A DNA stretch of 64,000 nt from Rhizobium sp. Leaf371. GTDB taxonomy: Bacteria; Pseudomonadota; Alphaproteobacteria; Rhizobiales; Rhizobiaceae. Under the pieces are notes generated by a model. That model saw only the letters and a program-made list of their open reading frames with translations. It did not search any database and was not told the DNA's origin. A program made the position numbers and the translations under genes. Shown piece after piece: positions 56,078 to 64,000 of the stretch (the first letter of the stretch is position 1; each line of letters opens with the position of its first letter). The stretch spans positions 215,685 to 279,684 of the forward strand of contig NZ_LMQB01000027.1 in assembly GCF_001424045.1 (NCBI RefSeq). Direction: 5' to 3'.

Positions 56078-57337
56078 ATGATCCGGATGGTGTCGATGGT
56101 TTTGCGTTTTCCTCTCGGTCTCGGGCTCCTGTTGCTCGCCCTCGCCAGCACGACGGCGCATGCAGCCGACGGTACCTCGCCGCTGCAGATCGTGGTCTCC
56201 AAGGACAAGCAGTCGCTGGTGGTCTATGACGGCGCCTCGGTGGTCGCGACGTCGAAAGTGTCCTCCGGCAAGCGCGGCCATGACACGCCGACCGGCATCT
56301 TCTCCATCCTCGAAAAAAGCCGCTACCACGAATCCAACATCTATTCGAACGCCCCGATGCCGTTCATGCAGCGCCTGACCTGGTCGGGCATCGCGCTGCA
56401 TGCCTCCAACAGCGTTCCCTCCTATCCCGCCTCGCATGGCTGCGTGCGCCTGCCCAACGCCTTTGCCAAGACGCTCTTCAAGATGACGGAGCGCGGTTGG
56501 CATGTGGTGATTTCGGACCGGCCGATCGCACCGCAACCCGTGTCGCACGGTTTTCTCTTCCAGCCGTCGGCGCCGGAGCAGCAGTTGCTGTCGGATGTGA
56601 CGCTGCGCCCGGCCATGTCCCAGATCACGAGCGGCACTGTGGAAGTCGCCATGAGCGAGCCCGCACCGTCTCCGCCGGCTGCGCCATCTGCGCGTGCCGA
56701 AGACACCCGCGAGCCGATCCGCATCCTGATCACCCGGCGCGGAACGCGCGAGCTCACGCTCGATGTGCAGGCTGCGCTCAATGGTCTGGGCTATGATGCG
56801 GGCGTGCCGGACGGTGCGCTCGGCAGCCAGTCCACCGCCGCGATCCGTGCCTTCGAACTGGCAGAGGGGCGAGAGCCGAAGGGCCGGGTGACGCCGGCGC
56901 TGGTGGACGCGCTCTTCCGGAAGGCCAACCTGCCGTCGCCGGCCAATGGCCAGCTTCTGGTCCGCCGCGCCTTCACGCCGCTCTTCGAAGCACCAGTGAC
57001 GATTGCCGCGCCGGAGATCGCGCTCGGCGCCCACTTCTACCAGTTTCAGGACATCGACGCTGCGACCGGCAAGGGCAGCTGGTTTTCTCTCTCGCTCGAC
57101 AACGTCCTTCCCAAGGGGATGAAATCGCGTCTGGGCATCACGACCGACGATGACGCCTTTGCCTATAACGCGGCAACGCGCGTGCTCGACCGCATCCAGA
57201 TGACGGACGACTTGCGGGAGAAGGTCGAGGACCTCCTCGCCCCCGGTTCCTCGCTCACCGTTTCCGACATGGGTCTCGGCCCGGAGACCGGGCGCGGAAC
57301 GGACTTCGTCACCATCACGCATCCTGACAAAGGCTGA
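56078..57337 (+). CDS. L,D-transpeptidase (YkuD) with peptidoglycan-binding domain
   Basis: A 419-residue exported enzyme that makes 3-3 peptidoglycan crosslinks or attaches proteins to the wall. The signal peptide ends near AHA-29. The YkuD catalytic motif has His108 (LHAS), His120 and nucleophile Cys122 in ASHGCVRLP. After a Pro/Ala-rich linker (190-225) comes a peptidoglycan-binding domain (about 235-310: LDVQAALNGLGYDAGVPDGALGSQSTAAIRAFE), then a C-terminal domain of unknown kind. L,D-transpeptidases are central to polar growth in Rhizobiaceae. Three in-frame Met codons at the start leave the exact start slightly uncertain. Confidence 0.92.
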   Translation: MIRMVSMVLRFPLGLGLLLLALASTTAHAADGTSPLQIVVSKDKQSLVVYDGASVVATSKVSSGKRGHDTPTGIFSILEKSRYHESNIYSNAPMPFMQRLTWSGIALHASNSVPSYPASHGCVRLPNAFAKTLFKMTERGWHVVISDRPIAPQPVSHGFLFQPSAPEQQLLSDVTLRPAMSQITSGTVEVAMSEPAPSPPAAPSARAEDTREPIRILITRRGTRELTLDVQAALNGLGYDAGVPDGALGSQSTAAIRAFELAEGREPKGRVTPALVDALFRKANLPSPANGQLLVRRAFTPLFEAPVTIAAPEIALGAHFYQFQDIDAATGKGSWFSLSLDNVLPKGMKSRLGITTDDDAFAYNAATRVLDRIQMTDDLREKVEDLLAPGSSLTVSDMGLGPETGRGTDFVTITHPDKG

Positions 57338-57380
57338 CACGGGACCGCCTCCCCTCCGGTTGACCCCGGAGAGGGCAGGT

Positions 57381-60300
57381 CTACGAGATCAGCTCGACGT
57401 CGATAACGCCGGGCGCCGTCTTCAAAGCGGCGGCGATCTCCGCGGAGATCCGATACGTATCGCCCAGCTCCACTTCGATCTCCCGCTGGCCATTGTCCTT
57501 GACGATGATGAAGGACACCTGCCCATCGCCCTTCGTGTTCAGATGCGTCGCAACCGAGCGCAGAGGACCGCTGTCGCGGACATAGACGCGCAACGCCTTC
57601 TGCATCTGGAACGAACGCTCCTCCAGCGACTGCAGGGTCTGGATGCGCAGGCCGATGCCTTCCGGCCGTTCCTCCGCCTGCACGGTCATCACCAATGATT
57701 TCCCCGGCTCCAGCAGGTCGCGATATTGCTGCAGCATCTCCGAGAACAGGACGGCTTCGAACTGCCCCGACGAATCGGAGAAGGTGACGATGCCCATCTT
57801 GTTGCCCGTGCGGGTCTTTCGCTCCTGCTTCGAGGTGACGGTGCCGGCCAGACGCCCGGCCGTGTTGCCCTTCTTCACCGACAGGGCGAAATCGGCAAAG
57901 GTCTGGCAGCGGATCTTTGCCAGGAGATCGTTATAGGTGTCGAGCGGGTGGGCCGACAGATAGAAACCGAGCACCTGGAATTCCCGCTGCAGTTTCTCCG
58001 AGGCGAGCCAGGGCGTGAAATCCGGCAGGCTGATTTTCTCCGGGCCCGTGGCCGCACCGGCGCCGAACATGTCGCTCTGGCCGCTCACCTTGTCGGTGAG
58101 CGCACGCTGCGCAAAGCCCAGGATCCGGTCGAGACCGCCGCTCAGCTGCGCCCGGTCATAGCCGAAGCCATCGAAGGCGCCGGCGAAGATCAGGCTTTCG
58201 AAGACGCGGCGGTTCAGCAGCTTCGGGTCGATGCGCAGGCAAAAATCCTCGAGGCTCTTGAACGCGGTCTCGCCCCGCACCGCCACGATATGATCCACGG
58301 CCGCCTCGCCCACGCCCTTGATGGCCGAGAGCGAGTAAAAGATGCAGGTATCACCCGTCTCGAACCGGCGGAACGAGGTCTGGACGGAGGGGGGAACGAC
58401 GGTGATGCCGAGACGGCCGGCATCCTGACGGAAATCGACGAGCTTTTCCGTGTTGCCCATATCGAGCGTCATGGACGCCGCCAGGAACTCGACCGGATAG
58501 TGCGCTTTCAGATAGGCCGTCTGGTAGGAGACGATCGCATAGGCCGCCGCATGGCTCTTGTTGAAGCCGTAATTGGCGAATTTCGCGAGCAGGTCGAAGA
58601 TCATGTCGGCCTGCGGCTTCGACACGCCGTTCTTGACCGCACCATCGACGAAACGCGCCCGCTGCTTGTCCATCTCCTCCTTGATCTTCTTGCCCATGGC
58701 CCGGCGCAGAAGATCGGCCTCGCCGAGCGAATAGCCCGAGAGAACCTGGGCGATCTGCATCACCTGTTCCTGATAGACGATGACGCCCTGCGTCTCCTTC
58801 AGCAGGTAGTCGATGGTCGGGTGGATCGATTCGATCTCTTCCTCGCCATGCTTTCGCGCATTGTAGACGGGGATGTTCTCCATCGGGCCGGGGCGATAGA
58901 GCGCGACCAGCGCGATGATGTCCTCGATGCAGTCGGGCCGCATGCCGATCAGCGCCTTGCGCATGCCCGCACTTTCCACCTGGAACACGCCGACCGTGTC
59001 GCCCTTGGACAGCATCTCGTAGGTCTTGGCGTCGTCCAGCGGCAAGGCTTCCAGCGCCACATGGATGTCGCGCTTGGCGATGAAATCCACGGCGGTCTTC
59101 AACACGGTCAGCGTCTTCAGCCCGAGAAAGTCGAATTTCACGAGGCCGGCCTGCTCGACCCACTTCATGTTGAACTGGGTCACCGGCATGTCGGATCGCG
59201 GATCGCGGTACATCGGCACCAGCTTCGACAGCGGCCGGTCGCCGATGACGATGCCGGCGGCATGGGTCGATGCGTGGCGGTAGAGCCCTTCTATCTTCTG
59301 GGCGATATCGAGCAGGCGGCCGATGACGGGCTCCTTGTCGACCTCCTCCTGGAAGCGCGGCTCGTCCTCGATGGCCTTGGCGAGGGTGACCGGGTTCGCC
59401 GGATTGTTCGGCACCATCTTGCAGATCTTGTCGACCTGGCCATACGGCATTTCCAGCACGCGGCCGACGTCCCGCAGCGCGGCGCGGGCCTGCAGCGAGC
59501 CGAAGGTGATGATCTGCGCCACCTGCTCGCGACCATATTTCGCCTGCACGTAGCGGATGACCTCTTCGCGCCGGTCCTGGCAGAAGTCGATATCGAAGTC
59601 GGGCATCGACACGCGTTCCGGATTGAGAAAGCGTTCGAACAGCAGCGAAAAGCGCAGGGGATCGACGTCGGTGATCGTCAGGGCATAGGCAACGAGCGAG
59701 CCCGCACCCGAGCCGCGGCCGGGGCCGACCGGGATATCCTGCAGCTTTGCCCATTTGATGAAGTCGGCAACGATCAGGAAGTAGCCCGGAAACTTCATGC
59801 GCTCGATGACGCCGAGTTCGAAATCCAGCCGCTCGCGATAATCCGTCTCGCTATAGCCCGGCGACAGGCCGAGCTTCTGCATCCGCTCGTCCAGACCCTC
59901 GATCGCCTGGCGGCGAAGCTCGCGCGTTTCCGCCCGCTCGGCCTCCGCCGGATCGTCGGATGCACCGGTGAAGCGGGGAAGGATCGGCGCCCGCGTCTTC
60001 AGGACGAAGGTACAGCGACGCGCCACCTCGATCGTGTTGTCGAGCGCCTCCGGCAGATCGGCAAAGAGTTTTGCCATTTCCTGCCGGCTCTTGAGATAAT
60101 GGTCGGGGGTCAGGCGAAAGCGCGTGTCGTCGGACACCATGGCATTGTGCGCCACGGCCATCAGGGCGTCGTGCGCGTCATAATCGCCGGGCGTCGGGAA
60201 GAAGGGTTCGTTGGTCGCGACCAGCGGCAGTTCCAGCCGGTAGGCAAGATCGATCACCCGGTTTTCGTGGCGCTTGTCGTAGCGTCCGTGCCGCTGCAGT

Positions 60301-60890
60301 TCGATATAGAGACGATCGCCGAAGAGTTCCATCAGGCAGCGCGTGCGCGCCTCGGCGAGCGCTGCATGCCCCGAGCGGATCGCCATGTCGATCGGCCCGC
60401 CGCTCGCACCCGTCAGCGCGATCAGCCCGTCGGTGCCGATCTCCTTCAGCCAGGAAAGGCCGATCCGGACGCTCTGGTTCCCCTCCCCGCCGAGATAGGC
60501 CCGACTGACGAGATCCACCAGATTGACATAGCCCTGATCCGTCGCCGCGATGAGCACGATGGCGGGAAGCTTGGCAAGGTGCTGGGCGTGTCCGCGCTTC
60601 TCGCCTTCGACCTCGTCTTCCATTTCGATCGACAACTGGCAGCCGATCAGCGGCTGGATGCCGTCATCCATGCATTTCAGCGAGAATTCGAGCGCGGCGA
60701 ACAGGTTGTTGGTATCGGCGATGCCGATCGCCGGCTGGGCGTCGGCCACCGCCTTGCCGATGATCTTCTTGATCGGCAAAGCGCCTTCGAGCAGGGAGAA
60801 CGCCGAATGGGTTCTCAGATGGACGAACTGGGCCACCGGCTTGTCGCCATTGCCCGTCCCGCCCGCAAAGCTTCCGCCTGCATCCGCCAT
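57381..60890 (-). CDS. dnaE: DNA polymerase III alpha subunit
   Basis: The 1169-residue replicative polymerase. The N-terminal PHP domain starts VAQFVHLRTHSAFSLLEGALPIKK. The catalytic Asp pair is in MPDFDIDFCQDRR (about 428-437), with GPGRGSGAGSLVAYALTITDVDP just before and FDFLGLKTLTVLKTAVDFI after. The helix-hairpin-helix and OB-fold (AGRLAGTVTSKQERKTRTGNKMGIVTFSD) occupy the C-terminal third. The length and long PHP region identify DnaE1 rather than the error-prone DnaE2. A 28-codon gene precedes it on the same strand by 112 nt. Confidence 0.97.
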   Translation of the reverse strand: MADAGGSFAGGTGNGDKPVAQFVHLRTHSAFSLLEGALPIKKIIGKAVADAQPAIGIADTNNLFAALEFSLKCMDDGIQPLIGCQLSIEMEDEVEGEKRGHAQHLAKLPAIVLIAATDQGYVNLVDLVSRAYLGGEGNQSVRIGLSWLKEIGTDGLIALTGASGGPIDMAIRSGHAALAEARTRCLMELFGDRLYIELQRHGRYDKRHENRVIDLAYRLELPLVATNEPFFPTPGDYDAHDALMAVAHNAMVSDDTRFRLTPDHYLKSRQEMAKLFADLPEALDNTIEVARRCTFVLKTRAPILPRFTGASDDPAEAERAETRELRRQAIEGLDERMQKLGLSPGYSETDYRERLDFELGVIERMKFPGYFLIVADFIKWAKLQDIPVGPGRGSGAGSLVAYALTITDVDPLRFSLLFERFLNPERVSMPDFDIDFCQDRREEVIRYVQAKYGREQVAQIITFGSLQARAALRDVGRVLEMPYGQVDKICKMVPNNPANPVTLAKAIEDEPRFQEEVDKEPVIGRLLDIAQKIEGLYRHASTHAAGIVIGDRPLSKLVPMYRDPRSDMPVTQFNMKWVEQAGLVKFDFLGLKTLTVLKTAVDFIAKRDIHVALEALPLDDAKTYEMLSKGDTVGVFQVESAGMRKALIGMRPDCIEDIIALVALYRPGPMENIPVYNARKHGEEEIESIHPTIDYLLKETQGVIVYQEQVMQIAQVLSGYSLGEADLLRRAMGKKIKEEMDKQRARFVDGAVKNGVSKPQADMIFDLLAKFANYGFNKSHAAAYAIVSYQTAYLKAHYPVEFLAASMTLDMGNTEKLVDFRQDAGRLGITVVPPSVQTSFRRFETGDTCIFYSLSAIKGVGEAAVDHIVAVRGETAFKSLEDFCLRIDPKLLNRRVFESLIFAGAFDGFGYDRAQLSGGLDRILGFAQRALTDKVSGQSDMFGAGAATGPEKISLPDFTPWLASEKLQREFQVLGFYLSAHPLDTYNDLLAKIRCQTFADFALSVKKGNTAGRLAGTVTSKQERKTRTGNKMGIVTFSDSSGQFEAVLFSEMLQQYRDLLEPGKSLVMTVQAEERPEGIGLRIQTLQSLEERSFQMQKALRVYVRDSGPLRSVATHLNTKGDGQVSFIIVKDNGQREIEVELGDTYRISAEIAAALKTAPGVIDVELIS

Positions 60891-61002
60891 AGGTCACTCC
60901 GACTCTTGCATGAGATGAGAGCATACGCGTTTCAGGCGCGCGAAGCGACAAGGGCGTCGCGTTTCTCCCCCGGAACTTGTCCGGCGGACAGAGGACGCGG
61001 TG

Positions 61003-61089
61003 CTAGAGACCGAGAAGCAGAATGGAGAAGCTGGCGATGAACATGGCGACGGAGGTCAGTGCGGCGAGATCACGAAGGAAGTCGGACAT
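61003..61089 (-). CDS. 28-residue hydrophobic miniprotein
   Basis: An ORF of 28 codons beginning MSDFLRDLAALTSV: an amphipathic, acidic first eight residues, then about 20 hydrophobic residues that can span the membrane and reach the C terminus (ILLLGL). AGGAG lies exactly 6 nt before the ATG, the best ribosome site among the very short ORFs. The promoter region (61110-61144) has a clear -35/-10 pair with overlapping GTTC/GTAC elements resembling alphaproteobacterial LexA boxes. The size and topology are like SidA, a 29-residue SOS-induced division inhibitor of Caulobacter, but no sequence homology can be claimed. It is followed by dnaE and could share its transcript. Confidence 0.6.
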   Translation of the reverse strand: MSDFLRDLAALTSVAMFIASFSILLLGL

Positions 61090-61109
61090 GGCGTTCTCCT
61101 TTTGGTTAT

Positions 61110-61144
61110 GTTCTTTTTATGTACTCTTTTTGTTCCTTGATCAA
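61110..61144 (-). promoter_or_regulatory. Promoter with LexA-like GTTC/GTAC repeats
   Basis: Minus-strand TTGATC (61144-61139) and CATAAA (61121-61116) have 17-nt spacing. On the plus strand GTTC (61110-61113), GTAC (61121-61124) and GTTC (61132-61135) are each separated by 7 nt. The alphaproteobacterial LexA consensus is GTTC-N7-GTTC, so each pair has one substitution. The elements cover the -10 and the spacer, an ideal repressor position. The T-rich background lowers certainty. Confidence 0.5.
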
Positions 61145-61218
61145 GGGCGGATTTTCGGCGATGGTTAAGAAATTCCAGCCGACTCGGCGCCGCTCTCAAC
61201 CTTGAAACGGAGACCATC

Positions 61219-61605
61219 ATGCTCGACCATATCGGCTTTCCCGTCGGCGATTTCGCGCGCGCCGCCGCCTTCTACGACGCGGCGCTGGCGCCGCTCGGCA
61301 TCACGCGGCAGATGGCGGTGACCGTGGAGATGACCGGCAAGGAGGCGCATCTCGGCTACGGGACGCCCGGCAGCCTGTTCTTCTGGATCAGCAGCGGCGA
61401 AGCGATATCCGGCAGCCTGCACGTGGCCTTTGCGGCGGAGAGCCGCGAGCGCGTGGATGCCTTCCACGCCGCGGCGATTGCGGCTGGCGGGCGCGACAAC
61501 GGCGCGCCGGGACTGCGGCCGCATTATCATGAACATTATTACGGCGCGTTCGTGCTCGATCCGGATGGCCACAACATCGAGGCGGTCTGCCACGCGGCCG
61601 TTTAG
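61219..61605 (+). CDS. VOC (glyoxalase/bleomycin-resistance) family protein
   Basis: A 128-residue metalloprotein fold. It starts MLDHIGFPVGDFARAAAFYDAALAPLG, with the His and a later Glu in DPDGHNIEAVCH that are typical metal ligands; the tail PHYHEHYYGAFVLDPDGH is a common VOC ending. Reaction unknown. AACGGAGA precedes the ATG. It is divergent from the miniprotein gene and convergent with lolD. Confidence 0.88.
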   Translation: MLDHIGFPVGDFARAAAFYDAALAPLGITRQMAVTVEMTGKEAHLGYGTPGSLFFWISSGEAISGSLHVAFAAESRERVDAFHAAAIAAGGRDNGAPGLRPHYHEHYYGAFVLDPDGHNIEAVCHAAV

Positions 61606-61636
61606 GTCCGCGCGCCGCGCCTCATTCCAGTTCGCC

Positions 61637-62326
61637 TTATTCCAGTTCGACGACCTTGCCGTCCTGCAGCGTGATCCGGCGGTCCATCTTGGAGGCCAGG
61701 TCGTAATTGTGCGTGGCGATCATCGCGGCAAGGCCCGACTGCTTGACCAGCGCCTTCAGCGCTTCGAAGACATAGCCGGCCGTCTCGGGATCGAGATTGC
61801 CGGTCGGTTCGTCGGCCAGCAGGACGAAGGGCGCGTTGGCGACGGCCCGGGCGATCGCCACACGCTGCTGCTCGCCGCCCGACAGTTCCGACGGGCGATG
61901 GTCGGCGCGGTGGCCGATGCGCATATAGTCGAGCAAGGCCGAAGCCCGCTCGCGCGCTTCCTTCTTGGAGAGGCCAGCGATCAGCTGCGGCATCATGATG
62001 TTTTCGACCGCCGTGAATTCCGGCAAAAGATGGTGGAACTGGTAGACGAAGCCGATCTCGTTGCGGCGGATGGCCGTGCGCTCGGGATCGCTGAGAGTGC
62101 CGCAGGCGCGCCCGTTGATCGAGACTTCGCCGCCATCGGGCCGCTCCAGCAGACCGGCGAGGTGCAGCAACGTCGATTTGCCGGTGCCGGAGGGGGCGAC
62201 CAGCGCGACCGTCTGCCCGCCGAGCAGGCGGAAATCCGCGCCCTTGAGGATCGAGAGCGCCTGTTCGCCCTGGCTGTAATGGCGCTCGACGCCGGAAAGC
62301 TCTAGTGCCACGCGAGGGGCCATCAT
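61637..62326 (-). CDS. lolD: Lipoprotein-releasing ABC transporter ATP-binding protein LolD
   Basis: A 229-residue ATPase that powers release of lipoproteins from the inner membrane to LolA. Walker A is APSGTGKST (44-52; Ala replaces the usual Gly), signature LSGGEQQR, Walker [12 protein letters not shown], and the MacB/LolD-type [15 protein letters not shown]. Two tandem ATG codons form the start, after AGGAACG. It lies 10 nt downstream of lolC, the usual operon. Confidence 0.93.
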   Translation of the reverse strand: MMAPRVALELSGVERHYSQGEQALSILKGADFRLLGGQTVALVAPSGTGKSTLLHLAGLLERPDGGEVSINGRACGTLSDPERTAIRRNEIGFVYQFHHLLPEFTAVENIMMPQLIAGLSKKEARERASALLDYMRIGHRADHRPSELSGGEQQRVAIARAVANAPFVLLADEPTGNLDPETAGYVFEALKALVKQSGLAAMIATHNYDLASKMDRRITLQDGKVVELE

Positions 62327-62336
62327 TTCGTTCCTG

Positions 62337-63725
62337 TCACTCGTAACGCAGCGCCTGGACGGGATCCAGTCGCGAGGCCCGCCAGGCGGGGAAGATGGTT
62401 GCCAGGAACGACAGTCCGATGGCCATGCCGACGACCGCGACGGTCTCGCCGAGGTTCATGTCCGCCGGCAGCTGGCTGAGGAAGTAGAGTTCCGGATTGA
62501 AGATCGTCGTGCCCGAGATCCAGGAGAAGAACTGGCGGATCGATTCGATGTTGAGACAGACGACGACGCCGAGGGCGACGCCCGCCAGCGTGCCGACGAT
62601 GCCGATGGCCGCGCCGGTCATGAAGAAGATGCGCATGACGGCGCCGGACGTCGCGCCCATCGTGCGCAGGATGGCGATGTCGCTGCCCTTGTCCTTCACC
62701 AGCATGATGAGGCCCGAGACGATGTTGAGCGCGGCCACCAGCACGATCAGGGTCAGGATCATGAACATCACGTTGCGCTCGACCTGCAGGGCCGAGAAGA
62801 AGGTCTTGTTGCGGTCGCGCCAGTCGCTGATCAGCACCTGCCTCTGGGCGGCCTGCTCCACCGGCTGCCGCAGGCTGTCGACGAGGTCGGGGTTCTCGAC
62901 GAAAAGCTCGATTGACTGGGCGATGCCTTCCGCATTGAAATAGAGCTGCGCTTCTTCCAGCGGCATGAAGATGATCGACGCGTCATATTCCGACATGCCG
63001 ATCTCGAAGATCGCGGAGACGGTGTAGGATTTGACGCGCGGATTGACGCCCATGGGCGTCACGTCGCCTTCCGGCGCCACCAGCGTGATGGTGCTGCCGG
63101 CCTGCAGGCCGAGCTGGTCGGCCATGCGCGAGCCGATCGCCACGCCGCCGCCGGTGGCATATCCGGTGAGATCGCCCGATTTCAGGTGATCGGAAATCGA
63201 CTTCATCTTCGCAAGATCGTCGGCGCGCACGCCGCGCACCAGCGCACCCGTGCCGGCGCCACCCGGACCGGAGGCGAGCGTCTGCCCCTCGATCATCGGA
63301 ATCGCCATGGTGACGCCCTTGATGCCGGAAAAGCGCGTGGCGAGATCGGCATAATTGTCGAGCGGGCCGTCCAGCGGCTGCACGATCATGTGGCCGTTGA
63401 TGCCGAGAATGCGGGAAATGAGTTCGGTGCGAAACCCGTTCATCACCGCCATGACGATGATGAGCGTGGCCACGCCGAGCATGATGCCGATGAAGGAGAA
63501 GCCGGCGATCACCGAGATGAAGGCTTCCTTGCGCCGCGAGCGCAGATAGCGCCATGCCACCAGCCGCTCGAAGCTTGAAAAGGCACGGCTGGAGGCCGGC
63601 TTCGATGCCTTGCCGCTCGACGGCGTTTCCTTCGGCGGCGCGCCCTTCGAGGCTGTCTTCAGTCCGGTCTGGGACGGCGGTGCCGACGCCTTTGCCGGTT
63701 TCGGGTCCGTGGAAGCGGCGCTCAT
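62337..63725 (-). CDS. lolC: Lipoprotein-releasing ABC transporter permease LolC/LolE
   Basis: A 462-residue permease with four membrane helices and a large periplasmic domain between helices 1 and 2. Signatures are [43 protein letters not shown] (helix 1 region), [27 protein letters not shown] (ATPase contact loop) and the C-terminal [23 protein letters not shown]. The first 50 residues are a Lys/Pro/Ser-rich cytoplasmic extension. A single permease probably forms a homodimer here, as in many alphaproteobacteria. It lies 9 nt after proS. Confidence 0.94.
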   Translation of the reverse strand: MSAASTDPKPAKASAPPSQTGLKTASKGAPPKETPSSGKASKPASSRAFSSFERLVAWRYLRSRRKEAFISVIAGFSFIGIMLGVATLIIVMAVMNGFRTELISRILGINGHMIVQPLDGPLDNYADLATRFSGIKGVTMAIPMIEGQTLASGPGGAGTGALVRGVRADDLAKMKSISDHLKSGDLTGYATGGGVAIGSRMADQLGLQAGSTITLVAPEGDVTPMGVNPRVKSYTVSAIFEIGMSEYDASIIFMPLEEAQLYFNAEGIAQSIELFVENPDLVDSLRQPVEQAAQRQVLISDWRDRNKTFFSALQVERNVMFMILTLIVLVAALNIVSGLIMLVKDKGSDIAILRTMGATSGAVMRIFFMTGAAIGIVGTLAGVALGVVVCLNIESIRQFFSWISGTTIFNPELYFLSQLPADMNLGETVAVVGMAIGLSFLATIFPAWRASRLDPVQALRYE

Positions 63726-63734
63726 GCCTGGTCC

Positions 63735-64000
63735 TTATTTCGCAGCGGTCAGCTTGTTGATCGCAGCTTCGATGGTCATGGTCTCGCGCGCACCGGTCTT
63801 GCGGTCCTTCAGCTCGACCTCGCCGGCCGCAACAGCCCGCGGCCCGGCGATGATCTGCGTGGGAACGCCGATCAGGTCGGCCGTCGCGAACTTGGTGCCT
63901 GCGCGGTCGTCGGTGTCGTCGTAGAGCGTGTCGATGCCGGCCTTGGACAGCGCGGCATAGATGGTTTCGCAGGCGGCGTCGCACGCCGCGTCGCCGGCCT
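63735..64000 (-). CDS. proS: Prolyl-tRNA synthetase, C-terminal part (runs off the window)
   Basis: The last 87 codons of proS, the enzyme that charges tRNA with proline. The segment is the anticodon-binding domain: [37 protein letters not shown], ending in INKLTAAK and TAA. The form lacks the extra zinc domain of the eukaryote-like type and fits the alphaproteobacterial short ProS. It is the first visible gene of a proS-lolC-lolD operon. The start lies outside the window. Confidence 0.92.
   Translation of the reverse strand, partial: AGDAACDAACETIYAALSKAGIDTLYDDTDDRAGTKFATADLIGVPTQIIAGPRAVAAGEVELKDRKTGARETMTIEAAINKLTAAK

Overview
The window reads as a core chromosomal segment from an alphaproteobacterium of the order Hyphomicrobiales, most likely family Rhizobiaceae. 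The evidence is the high GC content and many diagnostic proteins and gene orders: PleD/DivK, an NDUFA12-type complex I accessory subunit, DUF2155 next to aat, RNase E with a long acidic insert, rne-amiC-mrcA-prfB, pyrB-pyrC'-plsY-dprA-topA-rnr, and dnaE next to lolD-lolC-proS. No prophage, insertion sequence, CRISPR array or rRNA operon is seen.

Layout. 1-2450: a tuf gene with an internal deletion, preceded on the minus strand by tRNA-Gly and tRNA-Tyr (the classic tufB arrangement), then divergent rlmB and tRNA-Thr(UGU). 2451-5468: a loosely packed stretch of small lineage-specific genes (membrane, secreted, DUF4287, host-attachment family). 5754-8903: a FecBCD-type ABC importer, probably for an iron complex. 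8979-12460: small proteins, a stress-type SDR, NAD kinase and a periplasmic protein. 12520-21891: prfB with a programmed +1 frameshift, PBP1a, AmiC and divergent RNase E. 22065-28551: aminotransferase, DsbA-like oxidoreductase, aroQ-accB-accC, aat, DUF2155 and NDUFA12.

28675-36761: gatB and gatC-gatA (tRNA-dependent amidation), two GNAT acetyltransferases, a metallo-hydrolase, and a three-gene cluster (GT2, LAB_N protein, GT39) that looks like a polyprenyl-phosphate-sugar lipid A or LPS decorating unit. 36893-44105: ruvX, a pair of tiny membrane genes with a palindromic control region, an AidB-like dehydrogenase, pyrB with a non-catalytic dihydroorotase, plsY and dprA. 44509-52288: topA-rnr-DUF983-NUDIX-MFS-rpmG. 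52899-57337: the pleD-divK cell-cycle operon (opposite strand), DUF3572, a HAD-like protein and an L,D-transpeptidase. 57381-64000: dnaE, a 28-codon hydrophobic miniprotein behind a LexA-like promoter, a VOC protein, lolD-lolC and the 3' end of proS.

The strongest unusual observations are the 28-residue membrane peptide with a triple GTTC/GTAC/GTTC operator (a possible SOS-controlled miniprotein), the 133-nt frameshifting deletion in tuf, a 57-codon membrane gene coupled by ATGA to its neighbour beside nested palindromes, and an orphan minus-strand terminator downstream of pleD. Start sites, promoters and terminators were judged by eye; no database search or folding program was run.
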